Below are positions 50,243 to 62,697 of a stretch of DNA of 64,000 nt, one piece after another. The translations under genes and the position numbers were made by a program. This DNA is from Dasyornis broadbenti. Lineage: Eukaryota; Chordata; Aves; Passeriformes; Dasyornithidae. The stretch is from the NCBI GenBank assembly GCA_013397935.1, contig VZRN01000216.1, positions 1,643,955-1,707,954 of the forward strand. The letters run 5' to 3'. The notes beneath the pieces are model-generated. The model did no database searches. It saw nothing but the letters and a program-made list of their open reading frames with translations, and was not told where the DNA came from. Positions within the stretch are counted from its first letter, which is position 1, and every line of letters starts with the position of its first letter.

Positions 50243-50560
50243 ATTGCTGGCCGGTGTGCCGGGCAAATCCTGCGAGGGCTGTGCTTTGTATCCCAATAGC
50301 CCCCCTGGTCTCTCTCCCAGCCCCAGCGGCGTCGGGGCGCGCAGCACGGGGAGGCTCTCAAGCGAGTGCCATTCCTGGAGGGAGGCTTGGTTTTTACTAA
50401 TACCCCGGCTGGATGTCTCTAGCTGGCTTTGCTGCTTAGCACCGGGGGAGGGAAGGGCGGAAGGTGGAGCCAAGCACTCCTCAGAGCCAGAATACGGTCG
50501 GCCAGGGACGGCGGGGAGGGGACGCAGGCAGCCCCCCAGCCCACCTCAGCCACCAGCGTG
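50243..50560 (-). promoter_or_regulatory. SOX10: SOX10 noncoding exon 1 and proximal promoter (inferred)
   Basis: A strong minus-strand donor, CAAT followed by GTAAGT at 50242, would join to the leader acceptor at 48971. The preceding sequence is GC- and CpG-rich (around 50320-50350 and 50480-50560). No classical TATA box is seen; a weak AT run lies at about 50391-50403. If transcription starts upstream of it, the leader carries a 4-codon upstream open frame at 50372-50358. The exact start site is not readable. Confidence 0.55.
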
Positions 50561-53500
50561 TTCCCTGTTCTCCGTGGTGCCAGTTTCTTCAGGAGAGCTG
50601 CTGGCATTGGGCCGCTCTCGGTGGCGCGGCCACCCCAGAGATGGTGATGGAGGGTTCGGCCCTGGCAGGTTGGGATGCTGGAAGGGGTCTGGGTGGTTTG
50701 GAGAGGTGGGTGTGCATCCCCAGGATGGGGGTCCCCCCTCCTTCCCCCTGACAGCGTGGCTACTCCTGAAGGATCGAGTGCTCCCCGTGTGCTAAACCAG
50801 CCCCTAGTCCTCGTCAGAGTCGCACGAGGATTCCTCTGTGCTGAAATAAGTTGACCCAGGACCCTGGGGTCAAGGCACTGTGAAAGGGCATCCTTCAGAC
50901 CTGCATCTCTAGGGTGGGAAGGGGGATCAGAGGTGTTCTGAGGGTGGAGGACATCAGGCCCAGGGAAAATACCATGCTGCTGGACGGTGGGGACCAGTTT
51001 GAACCTTCTGAAGGTTCTTCTGAAGATTATTGCACTCTAGGGATGGGCTCTGTGGGGCCTTGCCGAGACAAGCAGGCTCTGCATCCTCCAACATGCTGAG
51101 CTGCTCCTGAAGGCAAATATGTGATCTTTCACAGGGAAAAGTGGGGCTTCCTGATGAGAAGGACTCTCACACTCACTCGCCCTCATTCTTGCTGCTCGTG
51201 CACTGGCACATGTAAAGGACCTCAGCTCTCAATGGTTTAGAATGCTCTCCCTCCCATCTTCCGTTTTCCAGCTCATTTGCCTTCCCACGTGCCTCTGGTA
51301 GTTGGTTTCTTCAGTTTCCTTTGATCCCAGACCAACACCAAATCTGTCACCACGAGAAGTCACCCACAACAATTCTGATGATCCCCTAAGGTAGCAACGA
51401 GTTAAACCAAGCTCCTACCCCAGCTCCTTGCTGGAGACCCAACCTGAAGATGCTTCAGTGCAAAGTCAGAAAATACAAAGAGATTAATGCATATGACCCA
51501 GGGAAACCGCTTGGAGGGATTTCAAGAACATTTTCAACTCCTATAGCAGATATTCACTCTCCAGAAACTTCGTGTTAGAAAGACCCAGTAAAAGCACTGG
51601 CTGGCACCACACGGACCGCGAGGGAACCAGTCCCAAGGTGTTGAGCCCCTGAGCTCAAGCCCTCAGAGCAAACCTGTGGGGCTGCTTGCTGCCCCTACAA
51701 ACCTGGCTGACGGCTTGGGGCTCTTTCCGTGCACGCCTGGTGTTGTCTGGAGTAAATAAAGCTCTGAAACCATAGGGTGGCTGCAGGGAAAACCTCACTA
51801 GAGCCCAGTGAGAAGCCTTTACTGAACAGAGCTGGGAGGAGGAATGGCTGCGTGCCTTTGGGATCAAGCAGGCAGCTCTGCTTAAACAGGCTTCTTGCAT
51901 CCCACGGGAAAAAAATAACTGTCAAGGGATCATCTCCTACCTTTCTTCTCTTCAGTATTACCTCTCCGAACAAAAAAAAAATAAAAAAAAAAAGTTCAAA
52001 TATTTTGCCTCACATGATGCCTTTTTCCCTTTGGAAGAGAGGAATGTGAGTGTCTTTTTGATGACAAGAAAACCCAGTGGAGAGCCTCGCGCAGGAGCAT
52101 CGAGGCTCTGCTTCCTTGGCCAAAGCAGCACCTGGTCAGCCTCAAGTCTTCCCATTTGGGATGAATTCTCTCACCAAGATACACCCCAGCTGTAGGTGGC
52201 AACAGAAGAGGACTCACAGCACAGACAGGGGCAATTTGGCAGCTCACCCTCTGCCTGGCAGACAGATGTGCAGCAAAAACAAGTGGGACGAGGTCAATTC
52301 GTACACAATTGTCTGTGGCCCACTAAAGGCAGAGTCAGGGACACTGCAGAGCTCATGGCACCTTCCCCCAGCCACTAAAGATCATCCTCAGTCTACAGGG
52401 GCCCTGCACAGGAGGTGTGGGAGAACTGGAACTGAAAGATCGGTCTCCCGTCCCTCAGGAAGGCAGCCACTGCTGAGAAACACTGCCCTGCTTGTTTCCC
52501 GGGCTGCAGCCAACCTCCAGCCTGGGGCAGGGAGGGAGAATGACACAGAAAGTGGCCAAAAAATGGTGTTTATTTACCCTCCCTTCATGTGGCTGGTTCC
52601 TGTGGGTCCCATGGGAAAGAGGCAGTGTGGCAGAGATTTCTTGTTTTCCTCTGGAGTGGGGATACGTGGTGCAGGGCTGTGAGCAGCAGGGAGCTTTGCT
52701 GGAGAGGATCCCCCGTCAGGAGACAAAAGAGCCCCACAAGGCAGTGAGCAAAGCTTTGCAGCCCGCTCAGCTCGCACCCCACCTGCAACAGGTAAACTCT
52801 GCAGGGAGAGCGGTGCTGACCCACCACCCCGAGCTGGGCGAGAAAGGAATCAGACCCAGAAGGGATCTTAGGAACCTCCAGGGCACTGGAGCAATTTTTG
52901 TCCCACTGCTCTCCATCCCTGTCAGAGCCTGCTGCCACCAGCCAGCCAGGAGCCCAGTCCAGTCTGTGCCTTGTTGGCCGAGCCATGGGTGGCTCAGCTG
53001 CACAGGGGGATGTCCTCAAAGGAGCGTGCACCAGCCACACAATCTCTGCAATCTCAGTGTCTCCTCGTATTTAAATGATGAGGAAGGGGCTTTCCCCCTT
53101 CATTCTGCCTTTCTCCAGTTCTCGTATTTTGTATCCTTTGGTCCTGCCTCCACTTTTTGAACTCTTTTTGGTTTTTTTTTTTTTTTTGCAGTCCATTTCC
53201 CCCTTTTTTCAGCCCCACCTGAGAGCACTGAGTGTTTGTATATCCTTTGCCAAGTTTCTTCTGTCCATGCATCCTGTGTCCACACCACTCCCAAGGACGG
53301 TGATAGGAAGGACACCTTGCTCCAGGCTGGCTGCTCGGTGAACGAGGAGCATCATCACAGCAGCACCTGCTTGGTGGGGCTTTAACAAGGGGACCACATG
53401 GGTGGGACACCTCCACCACCAAGGTGGGAGCACAGAGGTTTCTGGGGAGGGATTTTGCTAGATGACACCAATCCCCTGCACCTGTGGCCAGGGAGGAGTC

Positions 53501-56500
53501 AGAGGGGAGAGCCTGTCCACAGCAGAGGAGCAGCAGGATCCCCAGCACGAGAGGCAGCTTTTGTCCCCTGCCCAACTCGGGGGCAGAGCACTGGTATTGT
53601 CCCAGGACTGCCTGGGAAAATGGGAGGGGTTCCCTGTGAAATCTTTCCATACAGTAAAACAGCGTCAGAGCTGGGGAGCAAGGAGGGGACGATACAGACA
53701 TTTGAAAAAATACACATACACACCCCCCCGCCAAACAATACCCACAGTGTGCTGAGGGAAAGGGAGACCCATGAATTGGGAGTTTGATAAGGATTTTCTC
53801 CCGCGCGCGCCTGCTCTCTCAACAGCCCCTTCAGTTTTCCCAACAACCCCCCCTCCTTCCCTTTCTGGCTTTCTTGTTTGGGCCTTAAACAGTGCACGGT
53901 CTTTGTTCGGGATACAGGTGAATGACAATCATGTGATTAAACACACACTCGCACACACACACGCACGCACATAAAAAGCTTTTTAAGAGCGTCCAGCTTG
54001 CTCCAGACCCGAAGACAGGAGAGGAAGCCCGGGCTAGGAGGAGCCGAGGCGGCAGCAGTGGCCAGGATGGGGACAGCCACTGGGATGGATGAGCAGGCGC
54101 CACCTCCTCTTTGCAAAATCCCCTTCGTGTGGAGGTGGGCACGTGAGGCAATGAGGGGCAGGTGGTGGTGGTGGGGGGCAAGGTTTGGGATTTGGGGGTG
54201 GGAGGGGGCCTTGCCCCTGCTGCCTTCTCGCCTGTGCCAGGCAGGTTGGTGTGGATTTGCGCTGGCTGTATCGCCCCTGTGATGCTGTGGGAAGGACAGG
54301 GGATGGCCACACCAACATCACTTTAGGAAGGGATTTCCCACAGCAGGGCCAAACCCTTGACCTGCCCTATCTCCTACGTCTGCATCTTTGCTGGTATGAA
54401 GCTTCCTGCTGCTGCCTGACACGGCTGGAGGGCACAGCTTGGTGAGGAAGAGGAGGGGGACAGCCCTCCTGCTGGAAAGGGGGGCTGTCTCCATGGCCAT
54501 GAGGGAGAAAGAGGGAAGCAGAGAACCAGGCAACCCAGGCAGTCATGGGAGGGTTGCAGATGTCAGGGACAGTGGCCCATGTTGGAAGTCCCGCTGTCCC
54601 AGTCAGAAATAGAATATCCAACGTCCTCAGTGAGGACTGCACGTCCCCTTCGGTGTGGAGATGCCACTGGGCCTTATCACACCTCATCACCATGGCCGTG
54701 GGATAGCTGAGAAGCTCCTTACCCAGCCCTGGGGGCAAGTGGAAGCTAGTGGCCAGGTGACCATTTGAACCTCCACAGAGGAAATCATGAGAGAATTGGA
54801 AAAACTAGAAAGGTCTCAAAGTTACCCTTTTTACTTGATCACTGCATAAGTGTGATGCACTGAGAAAAAACAGGGAGGAGCAAACAGAAAGGCCACTATA
54901 ATGTCTGGAAAACCTGTGAGTCTGCAGATGGTCTGACTCGTGAGACATCACGGGACACGACTGATGACAGCCTGGGAGAGATCAGGAGCAGGTCGTACCC
55001 TTTGCTGCAGCACCCAAGCCCAGCCCCGTCTCCACCACTTCCTCATGCCCTTCTCTCCAAATTCCTCTCCCATCCAATGTCACGACCGCCCTCCCAGGCT
55101 CCCAGAGCGCGGGTCATTTTCAAGGCCTGTTCATGAACAAGAGAAGCAGAGGGTCCCGAGGCCCAAGTGTGGGTCACGCTCCTCAATTCTGTGTCAGCCA
55201 CCGTCTCCTAAGAGCCCTTTGATTTGCCTTGTGCCGTGGGCAGCCTCCCAGCTGCGAGCTGGGCACAGAAACCACTGCTGGGCTCTGATCTTCATCACCC
55301 CTCACTGTTTTTGGCTGAAGCTTCCACTTCCACTGGTTCTGGACCCTTGCAGGTGCCTCTGAGCTTGCAGTCGTGGGTATTGATGAGCTGGTTGTTTGTG
55401 ATGCAGCCTGAGGAGAAGGGAGGTGGAGTGGGACGGTCAGGAAATGCAAAGAGCTGCCTGCAGCCCTGCCTGGGTTTTGGCAGCACCATACGACATCGGT
55501 GTGGTTGCAGGACAGCTGCAGGGGCTGTGCAGGAAGTTTTGCCGTGGGATATCAGGGGAAACACAGGGCAGGCAGTGCTTGGAGTTGTTTACTGGTGCAC
55601 TGGGGTGTTTGACAACCCAGTGCCCTGTGCAGGCAGCAAAAGAAATGTCATAGTGGCTGCCCTCCTCCAGGATTATCATTCCCCGTGGCCAACAAAGCCT
55701 GGATGATGCTGGTTGGTGCAGAGCCCTGCACTCCCATCACCTCAGGAGGGGCAGGGAGTCCTCAGCGAGTTCTCTGGGGACTCTGGGATGTGGTTGCAGA
55801 GTCCTGCCTGGCTCCAGAGCAGGAGTAAAATGTGTTCTCTCTCCAAGGGATGGTGAGGGCAGCCACAGGAGCAGGATACCACAGTGCTGCTGGCACTGGA
55901 GTATGGCCTTGATGCGGCCCAGCAGACCTTGCTCAGCTGCATTTTTTTGTCCTAAAGCAGTGGATTACGGTGCCAACCGCTCCAGAGAGGAGGTGTAGGG
56001 AAAACCTCATGGAAAGTAGGGAGGAGAATCATCTCTGAGCGTTGCAAAGACCCCAGGCAGCTCCTGGCCCGTCATCTTGGCCAGTCTAATATTTCATAGG
56101 CATGGCAAGGACTCGTGATGGCTAAACGGGACAATTTTCCTGCATTACTCAGGTCTGGGAAGATCAAAGAGGAACAGGGCAAGCGTATCTGTCTGCTACC
56201 TGCTTTGATAGATGGCACAGAGCCTGCCTGGCTGTTAACCCCTGCATCTCCTGCTGGAGAGGACCGGTGTACTTCCAAAAGGCTGACCCCAAAAAGCGTG
56301 CACTGAAGGGGCAGAGCTGGGGGAGAACGACTGGGTTGCCTGATCTTGGATGGAGTCTGGCACAACCAGTGTGATGGAATGGAGGGAGCTGGATGCTCTC
56401 GGTCTGCACAGCAGATGAGAGATGCCCAGAGGGGAAGGGAATTGTACAAGATCGGGCAGAACAACCAGAAAAGGGGATCCTCCCAAAGGAACCTGTGGCT

Positions 56501-57950
56501 GCAGCAGTGCTGAGTGATCCCAGTGGGCTCATTCACTGGTGGCCAAGGTGGCTCTGGAGTGATCTTCTCCTCTGTTAGTCCTGTGGATGCAGGGAGGCTC
56601 CTGGGGAGCCGGGGGAAGGGTTAAGTCGGGAAGGCTTCAGCCTGCTGCCTTGGCCCCTGTAATTCCTCCAGAGAGTAGGACTGGGAGAACAAGGAGCCCT
56701 TTCTGTTCACAGGAATTAATAGCAAAGAGTCATCTGGGGTGTCATTCAAGCCCTGATCAGCTCCCAGAGGAATGTGAGGGAGAATGAGTGAGGGAGCACG
56801 GCCTCGAGGCACCAGAGCCAGGGCAGGAGCAGTTCGGCCGGTAACCAGAGTTACCAGCCAGCATTCGGGCAGTGAGGCTGTCTTCCTCTTCACCCCAGGC
56901 TCCATGGCCTCTCTGCCCTGTGCAGGGCTCACCCTGACACCCGTGCTCAGAGGGCTCCCAAGTCGGTCCCTTGTTACCCATCCCTTCATCCCAGGGAGAG
57001 CTGAGATATCCCAGCCTCCCCTCGGCTGAGCCTGTAGGGAAGGGCCAGGCAAACAGGTGCCAGCACAGCCCCACTGCTCTCACAGTGGGCATGAATTCCA
57101 GCAGGCATCCCCTCGCCAGGGCTCTCTCAGCCTGCGCTGGCCACGTTGTCCTCCCAAGCAAGCTTGCCCACGGAGAGGGTCTCCAGGGAGCCCTCAAGCA
57201 CAGCCGGGGACATGGGGCTGGACTTCAGGGTTCAAAGCTCAGTGCTGAAGCCTTTGCCGCTGCATTGGCTCTCCCAAACTGACTTGGTCACTGCAATTTC
57301 AGGAGAAAAAGGTCAGTCCAAGGATTTGTCATGCTGCTGTTTCGTGGTGTTGCTTCATGGCTACACAGGAAGGCTTGAAATCGTAGCGTGGTGACACTGC
57401 AGCTTTGTCTGTAGTGGCAATCAGCTCTGGTGAGCCAAGAAGAGATTTTGGGCGCATCTCCGCTTTCCTGAGAAGGAGACCTTGGGGCGATCTATGCTCT
57501 TCCATGAGCCCCTGCCTCCTCTCTGCCCAGCTGCATCATGGGTGGCCCATGTGACAACACCTGGTAGCACAGGGAGACTCGAGGCCCTGGTGATGCAACG
57601 TGGTCAACTCTGCCACGTGAGCTACAGAACCTTCAGGGCAGCTCTCGGTGTGTGCACGGCCACAGCACGGACTTGAGCCACCTGAGCTCACCAGCCCGGC
57701 AGCAAGCATAGGTCGGGCATTTCAGCTGCGTGAAATGCGAACAGAGCTGGGCTGGAGTTCATGAGTCACTTTTGCTGGCCAAAACACATCTCAGCAAAGC
57801 CTCCCCTCCTCCCCAACACACCAGGTCAGTGTCAAACCACGCTTCGGCACCAGCCTGCATCTCAGCATCCTCTGAGGGACACACGGTGCCACCAGGATGG
57901 ACCCCTCTGCCCGCGCCGCGCTCCCTGTGCCACCACCACTGCCACAACGA
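50561..57950. other. SOX10 upstream noncoding domain, proximal part
   Basis: About 7.4 kb with no recognisable coding exon, RNA gene or CR1 copy. It contains simple sequence: a T run at about 53170-53188 and a CA/CG-rich dinucleotide tract at 53941-53971. One block near 51240-51560 has SOX, POU and TCF-type motifs and could be regulatory. Open frames are chance frames in GC-rich DNA. Confidence 0.55.
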
Positions 57951-57959
57951 GCGCGCCTC

Positions 57960-58225
57960 GTCGCAGAGGGGTTAATAAATGATGCAAGAAAGAAGCCCTT
58001 TAATGCACGGTGACCTTTGGCCTTTCATAAATCACAGTGCTGGGCTGCAAGTACGCGGGGGGCACGAGGCGTTGGGGGGAGAGGATGGGAGGGGGTCCAT
58101 GCAGCTGCGCCACGGAGTTGACATTGTTCCCACCATCACTAAAGTGCAACAAATCCCTCTATTGTGTTCCTGGTTTATCTGGTTCCTCTTGTTTATTAGC
58201 AGAGGTTGTTTGGCGCTGGCTCCAG
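57960..58225. promoter_or_regulatory. Candidate SOX10 upstream enhancer
   Basis: Dense motif block about 7.7 kb upstream of the inferred SOX10 promoter. A nuclear-receptor-like TGACCTTTGGCC lies at 58011-58022 and an E-box CAGCTG at 58102. There is a full SOX site, CATTGTT (AACAATG on minus), at 58122-58128, with further SOX-like sites AACAAAT (58148), ATTGTG (58161) and CTTGTTTA (58188), the last overlapping a forkhead core. The composition differs from the surrounding simple GC-rich sequence. SOX, E-box and FOX motifs together are the usual content of neural-crest enhancers. Confidence 0.45.
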
Positions 58226-58381
58226 CCCTGGGCGGGTGGAAAGAGTGTTGGCACGCACCAGAGGAGGGGAGGGAGGGAGTGGGGGGGATCGGGACTGGAG
58301 GACGAGAGCAGTTCATCAATGGCTGTATTGTCCCATCTTTTTTGTTGCTCCTGTAATGATATGTTTGAAAAAACGGGGATT

Positions 58382-58403
58382 AAAAAAAAAAAAAAAAAAA
58401 NAA
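58382..58403. repeat. Poly(A) run with one undetermined base
   Basis: Nineteen A followed by a single N at 58401 and then AA, followed by a G-rich stretch. Likely a homopolymer sequencing limit. Confidence 0.95.
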
Positions 58404-59020
58404 GGCGGGGGTGTGGGGGGAGACGAAAGAAGGGGAGAAAGACAAACTGCACAGAAGGACTGGATAAGAATGGCCGGTCTGGGCCCACAGCAGATGCTGT
58501 TGCAGCTGGGGAGGATGGGTCGGGACAGAGCCGCGACGGGGCTGCTCTGTGCCTTTATGCTGCTCATTCAGGTCGGCAGTCGTGAGCCCCAGTGGCTCAG
58601 GCTGGGCCCACCCGTGCCAACTCTATTCATGGCCAGCCGGGCCCACGTGCGCATGGCAGGGAGGACGGGGCAGTGGCAGCGAGGAGCTGGGCGAGGGGGA
58701 GGAAGGCGAATCCTCACGTCCCTTGAGCCTGAACCTGCCTTTGCACAGCAGAGGAAGTTGTGGGGCACAGCATCTTCTCAAAATGTCCTTCATCCTGCTC
58801 CGTTGTTGTCCCCCAACATACCCACCCATTCACGGGCCACTTCCCAAAACAGCAGAGATCTCCTTGCACCCAGACCTTGCCTATGCTTGCGTTTTTCCCC
58901 TGGAGCTGCCTACGGACACGTGCCCGTGAAGAGCTCCACTGGTTTTCATGGACATCAGCGGGACACTGCTCCCAGGGATTGACGGAAAACAATAACACTT
59001 TGGTTGCCACTTTGCCTAAA

Positions 59021-59085
59021 GCTAATTTAGCAGGGTTTACACGATTACTGCTAATTTACTGCTAATTTATTACAGTTTTAATTTA
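59021..59085. promoter_or_regulatory. Homeodomain-site cluster (candidate)
   Basis: Four TAATT cores within 65 bp. Three are in the form GCTAATTTA, and two of these are perfect 11-bp tandem copies (59048-59058 and 59059-59069). A SOX-like AACAAT lies at 58988. It could be a regulatory block or a short tandem duplication. Confidence 0.35.
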
Positions 59086-59384
59086 CCCCAGCAGGGTAAA
59101 ACTGCCACAGGCCCAGGGGCTTTGCTCTTCATTGCTGCCAATGGAGCTGAATGGATGCAAACATCCCCAAGAGGTGCACATCCCACCATAAAGAGCCTTA
59201 TTGAGATCAAAGTGAAATGTATCAGTAGGTGAGTGAAATTCTGTCTGGGAAGCAAAAGGGCATTTTTTAGTTCATTTCAGGACACTGCTGGCTGGTTTTA
59301 TCCCAGCCACGCTGTGTGTTTCTACTGTTTCTACTTCAGAGGTGTCAGGTAGGGGCACGTTGATCTGAACATGTGTAGGAGCTC

Positions 59385-59775
59385 TGTGGTGATTGTTAAT
59401 TTTTATTTCAAATGGCATAACTCAGAGATTGAAACGTTATTCTAAACTTTAGATAGCAGGTTTTATTTCCTTGTTATCAGGGTCTTATGACTGAACTCTC
59501 ATCTTTCAACCTCGGTCAAGCTTTAAATGCAAAATGCTGGCTTGAAAAAAAATGTCAGAAATTCACTTTGAAGATGTCCATTCACGGCATTTTGGCATTT
59601 AGAAAAGAATAATTCAGGAAAATTGCCTTGAAATTAAATGTTTTGATATTTTAAAAATCCATCTCCCACACTCGCTTTCCAGTCAAAAGTGCTTGGTGAA
59701 TTATGTCTGAATTTGCAACTGGTTTCATTCCCTTGAAGTCCCATTTCTTTGCAAATTATTAATCAACAAATGCTT
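59385..59775. promoter_or_regulatory. AT-rich block with POU and SOX motifs (candidate conserved element)
   Basis: AT-rich sequence unlike its GC-rich flanks. It has ATTGTTAAT at 59392 and an octamer-like TTTGCAAAT followed by TATTAATCAAC near 59748-59767. It ends about 20 bp before a CR1 fragment. No coding potential is seen. Confidence 0.35.
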
Positions 59776-59796
59776 CCCTGGTACCAGTCATCCCCA

Positions 59797-59976
59797 CTTG
59801 ATGAGGAGGAAGAATTTCTTTGCTGTGGCACTGGAACTGGCTGCCAAGGGAGGTTGTGGAGTTTTCCTCACATTCAAGAACCGTCTGGACACAGTCCTGT
59901 GCCGTGTGCTCTAGGATGACCCTGCTTGAGCAGGGAGGCTGGGCCAGATGTGGTCCCTTCCGTGATTCTGTGAATA
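59797..59976 (+). mobile_element. CR1 LINE fragment
   Basis: Matches the region just before the CR1 3' end: 'gaggaagaatttctttgctg' then 'ggcactggaactggctgcca', 'gggaggttgtgga', 'caagaaccgtctggacac', 'gaccctgcttgagcaggg' and the terminal 'ccttccgtgattctgtga'. Sense is plus. It is diverged, so an older copy. Confidence 0.88.
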
Positions 59977-62089
59977 ATTCTCAGCAGCAGCCACTGTCAC
60001 TGCTTGTTCGGATAAATCATCGAGGTGCACTTGTTCTTCCCTTCCTCTGGTCCGGTGAGAGGCGATTTTGTAGGATTTTGCCTCACAAACCCAAAGAGTT
60101 ACAGGGTTTTCCTCAAAGACGTTTGGTCACGTGACGAGTATGAAAGCAACCTGGAAACAGAGTGCAGTTTGCCTGTGCCAGCTTGAACTGGTGGCAACAT
60201 CAATCCTAATCTGAGCTGGACGGGAATGTACTGAAGCCAAATCCCCTCTGAGACTGTCATGTCTCTCTCTTTTCTCCTGACTTGGCCTAACCTAAGGCTA
60301 CACCCCAGTCTCACAGTCCTTGCAGCAGGTGGCACTGGTGACTTTGAAGGAGGTTCTGCCCAAAATAGGCCGTGACTCGTGACAGACAGGACAGAGCACT
60401 GGGACCTGGATTTATTGCAGGTAAATGCAGCCCTGAGTGTCCTCACAAGGCCCAGCCTGAGCTGCTTCCTCTGCAGGCAGCACCTGGATCACTCCGCAGA
60501 CATCCCCAGGAGCACGCATGGGCAGCGGTGAGGACCAGCCAGGTTGCCTCAAGGCTGTGACTGCAAAGTGCTGTAGTTTGCAGCAGGGATCACCTCTCTT
60601 GCCTCGCCAGCAGGTAATGGAAAAGAAAATAAATACATGCACATGAAGAGGATGTCTCATCCCAGACCATGTGGGAGACACTCCCTGGACTCTGAGGAAT
60701 CAGCTGGGCTCAAGGTGGGCCTGGCTGCTTTCAGTGGCATCCCTTGGGGCAGGGACAGGACTGTGGCACTCACCATGAACTTCACAGTCTGAGCCATTGT
60801 CAAGAATCTCACCACTAGCTTTTGCTTCCCAAACTCCAGGGAAGTTCAAGGAACCACTTTTCTGCCAGCAAAGGTCTGGGAATTTTAAAATGGGTATCAG
60901 CATTAAGCTGGAAATCCTAAACAAGCCCAGATCAACTTCCCAATCAAGAGGTACGTTTGGGATATTTCAAACCCAAGTGCCGCCTCTTGGGAAGAGCACA
61001 GGCCCTGCTCCTCGAGGACAGCGGAACCCTGCGAGCTTTGCTCAGGAGCAGGAGAGCAGCCACAGCCCCCGGGACGCGCGCCACGGTGACTAGAGGAGCA
61101 TGGCACTGCTGGCCCTGCAGCCTGGCCCAGATGGCACAGCTGAACCTGCTGGGTGGCAGGAGCCCCCGGCACCGCCGGCTGCACCAGCGCCCGCTCCCAC
61201 GCTGCCCACAGCACAGCTGCCCATGTGCCCTGTTCTCGCTGCCCCCGGGAGTCAGCACTGTACCCGTGGTCCCCTGATCACCAGCGTGGCCCCTCTCTCG
61301 GAAGTCCCCTGGCTCACTGGTCAGCTCTGTTTTAATGAAGGCATGAGAATTTCTCCCCCATTCGCGCAATCATCTTGCCTTGCCCCCCTCCCAGCCATCA
61401 ATATCCTCCTTCCCTGCCTCCCTCCTCCTTCCCCGCCGCCTCCCCCTTCTCTCCCTGGAACTTCCCTGCAGCTGCAGAGCTGGCCAGACAATCGGGTGTT
61501 TTAGAGAAATACATTTTTGGGCTAATTTGCCATGCATAAGTGTTTCTCTTACCCTTTAAAGGCAGGGAACAAAGAGCACATTCTCTGGGAGCTCTGCCCT
61601 GTTGTGAGCAGCCCTGCAGCTGTACAGCACTGTGCTACCCTCGGCTCTCCTGCTCCGCTCCCTGCGAGCTGTGCGAGGAGATGGGGCTCTGCTTCTCCCC
61701 GGGACCACAACATCTCCTACCTGTCACTACACATTTCTTTCTGCTGTGGTGTTTTTTTCGTAAAGCAGAGACAGAACAAGTGCAGAGGGAAAGGATTTGG
61801 CAGCACTGTGACCTAGGCTGATTTGCCAGATCCTCCAGGTAGAATCTTTTATGTTGAGACATCATTTATTTGGAAACGGTCTTAATTTTCTTTTATTTGG
61901 GGCTGAATCCTGTGTCTAAGTATTTATTTTATTCCCTTGGTAAGTAACACTGTGGCAATGTCTTACACACACGGTATTAGACTGGATGAAATTTTGTTCT
62001 GTCAAGGAAACCGAGTAAAATGTAAGTCCTGTGAGAGGTTTTCAGGTCCTATTTTCTCACGTCAAACACTGGTAGCCATCCCTGCCCGC

Positions 62090-62242
62090 CCCTGGAACTG
62101 TTCATGGTCAGGTTAAGTGGACTTTGAGCAACTTGGGCTAGTGGGTGACATCCCTGCCCATGGCAGGGGGTGTGGAACTAGATGGTCTTTAAGGTCTCTT
62201 CCAGACCACACCATTCCATGGTTCCATGATTCTATCATTCCT
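62090..62242 (+). mobile_element. CR1 LINE 3'-end fragment
   Basis: Matches the avian CR1 tail: 'tggactttgagcaacttggg', 'tagtgggtgacatccctgcc', 'tggaactagatggtcttta', 'ggtctcttcca' and terminal ATTCTATCATTCC. Sense is plus, 5'-truncated. Confidence 0.9.
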
Positions 62243-62697
62243 GGCTGGGGAGTTTCTCAGACAGGAGGATTTTCCTTTTTAGGGTTAGGATGCTGAGTGA
62301 TGAACAGACTTGTCCTGGTGGTTCAAACTGGGAAGAAGACGCAGATGTTCTGCTATGAATCGCTCACAGGTTGTGGAGAAAGAGAAAGCCTGGAGCAGCT
62401 GGACACTGAGGAATTAAAGCTTTTTGTCAGCTTTTTGGGAATCCCATTTCAGCACTTGCTGAATCATCTTTTTCCTATCCATGGAAAGCTGGTCCAGCAA
62501 ACAGCTTGGGTGATGGGTTCTGGTATAAGAGAAACAGGACTTTTAAACCAGCCATAGTGAAGTTATTCACACCAGTTCAGCAGCACCAGATTGAGGCAAA
62601 CTCTTTCCAGCAAGCCCGCTCCCACCTGCTGTAAGTTTAAACTCAGTCCAAACCAGTCCCATTTTCAGATCCAAATTCAACACAGCCTAAGGCAGCT

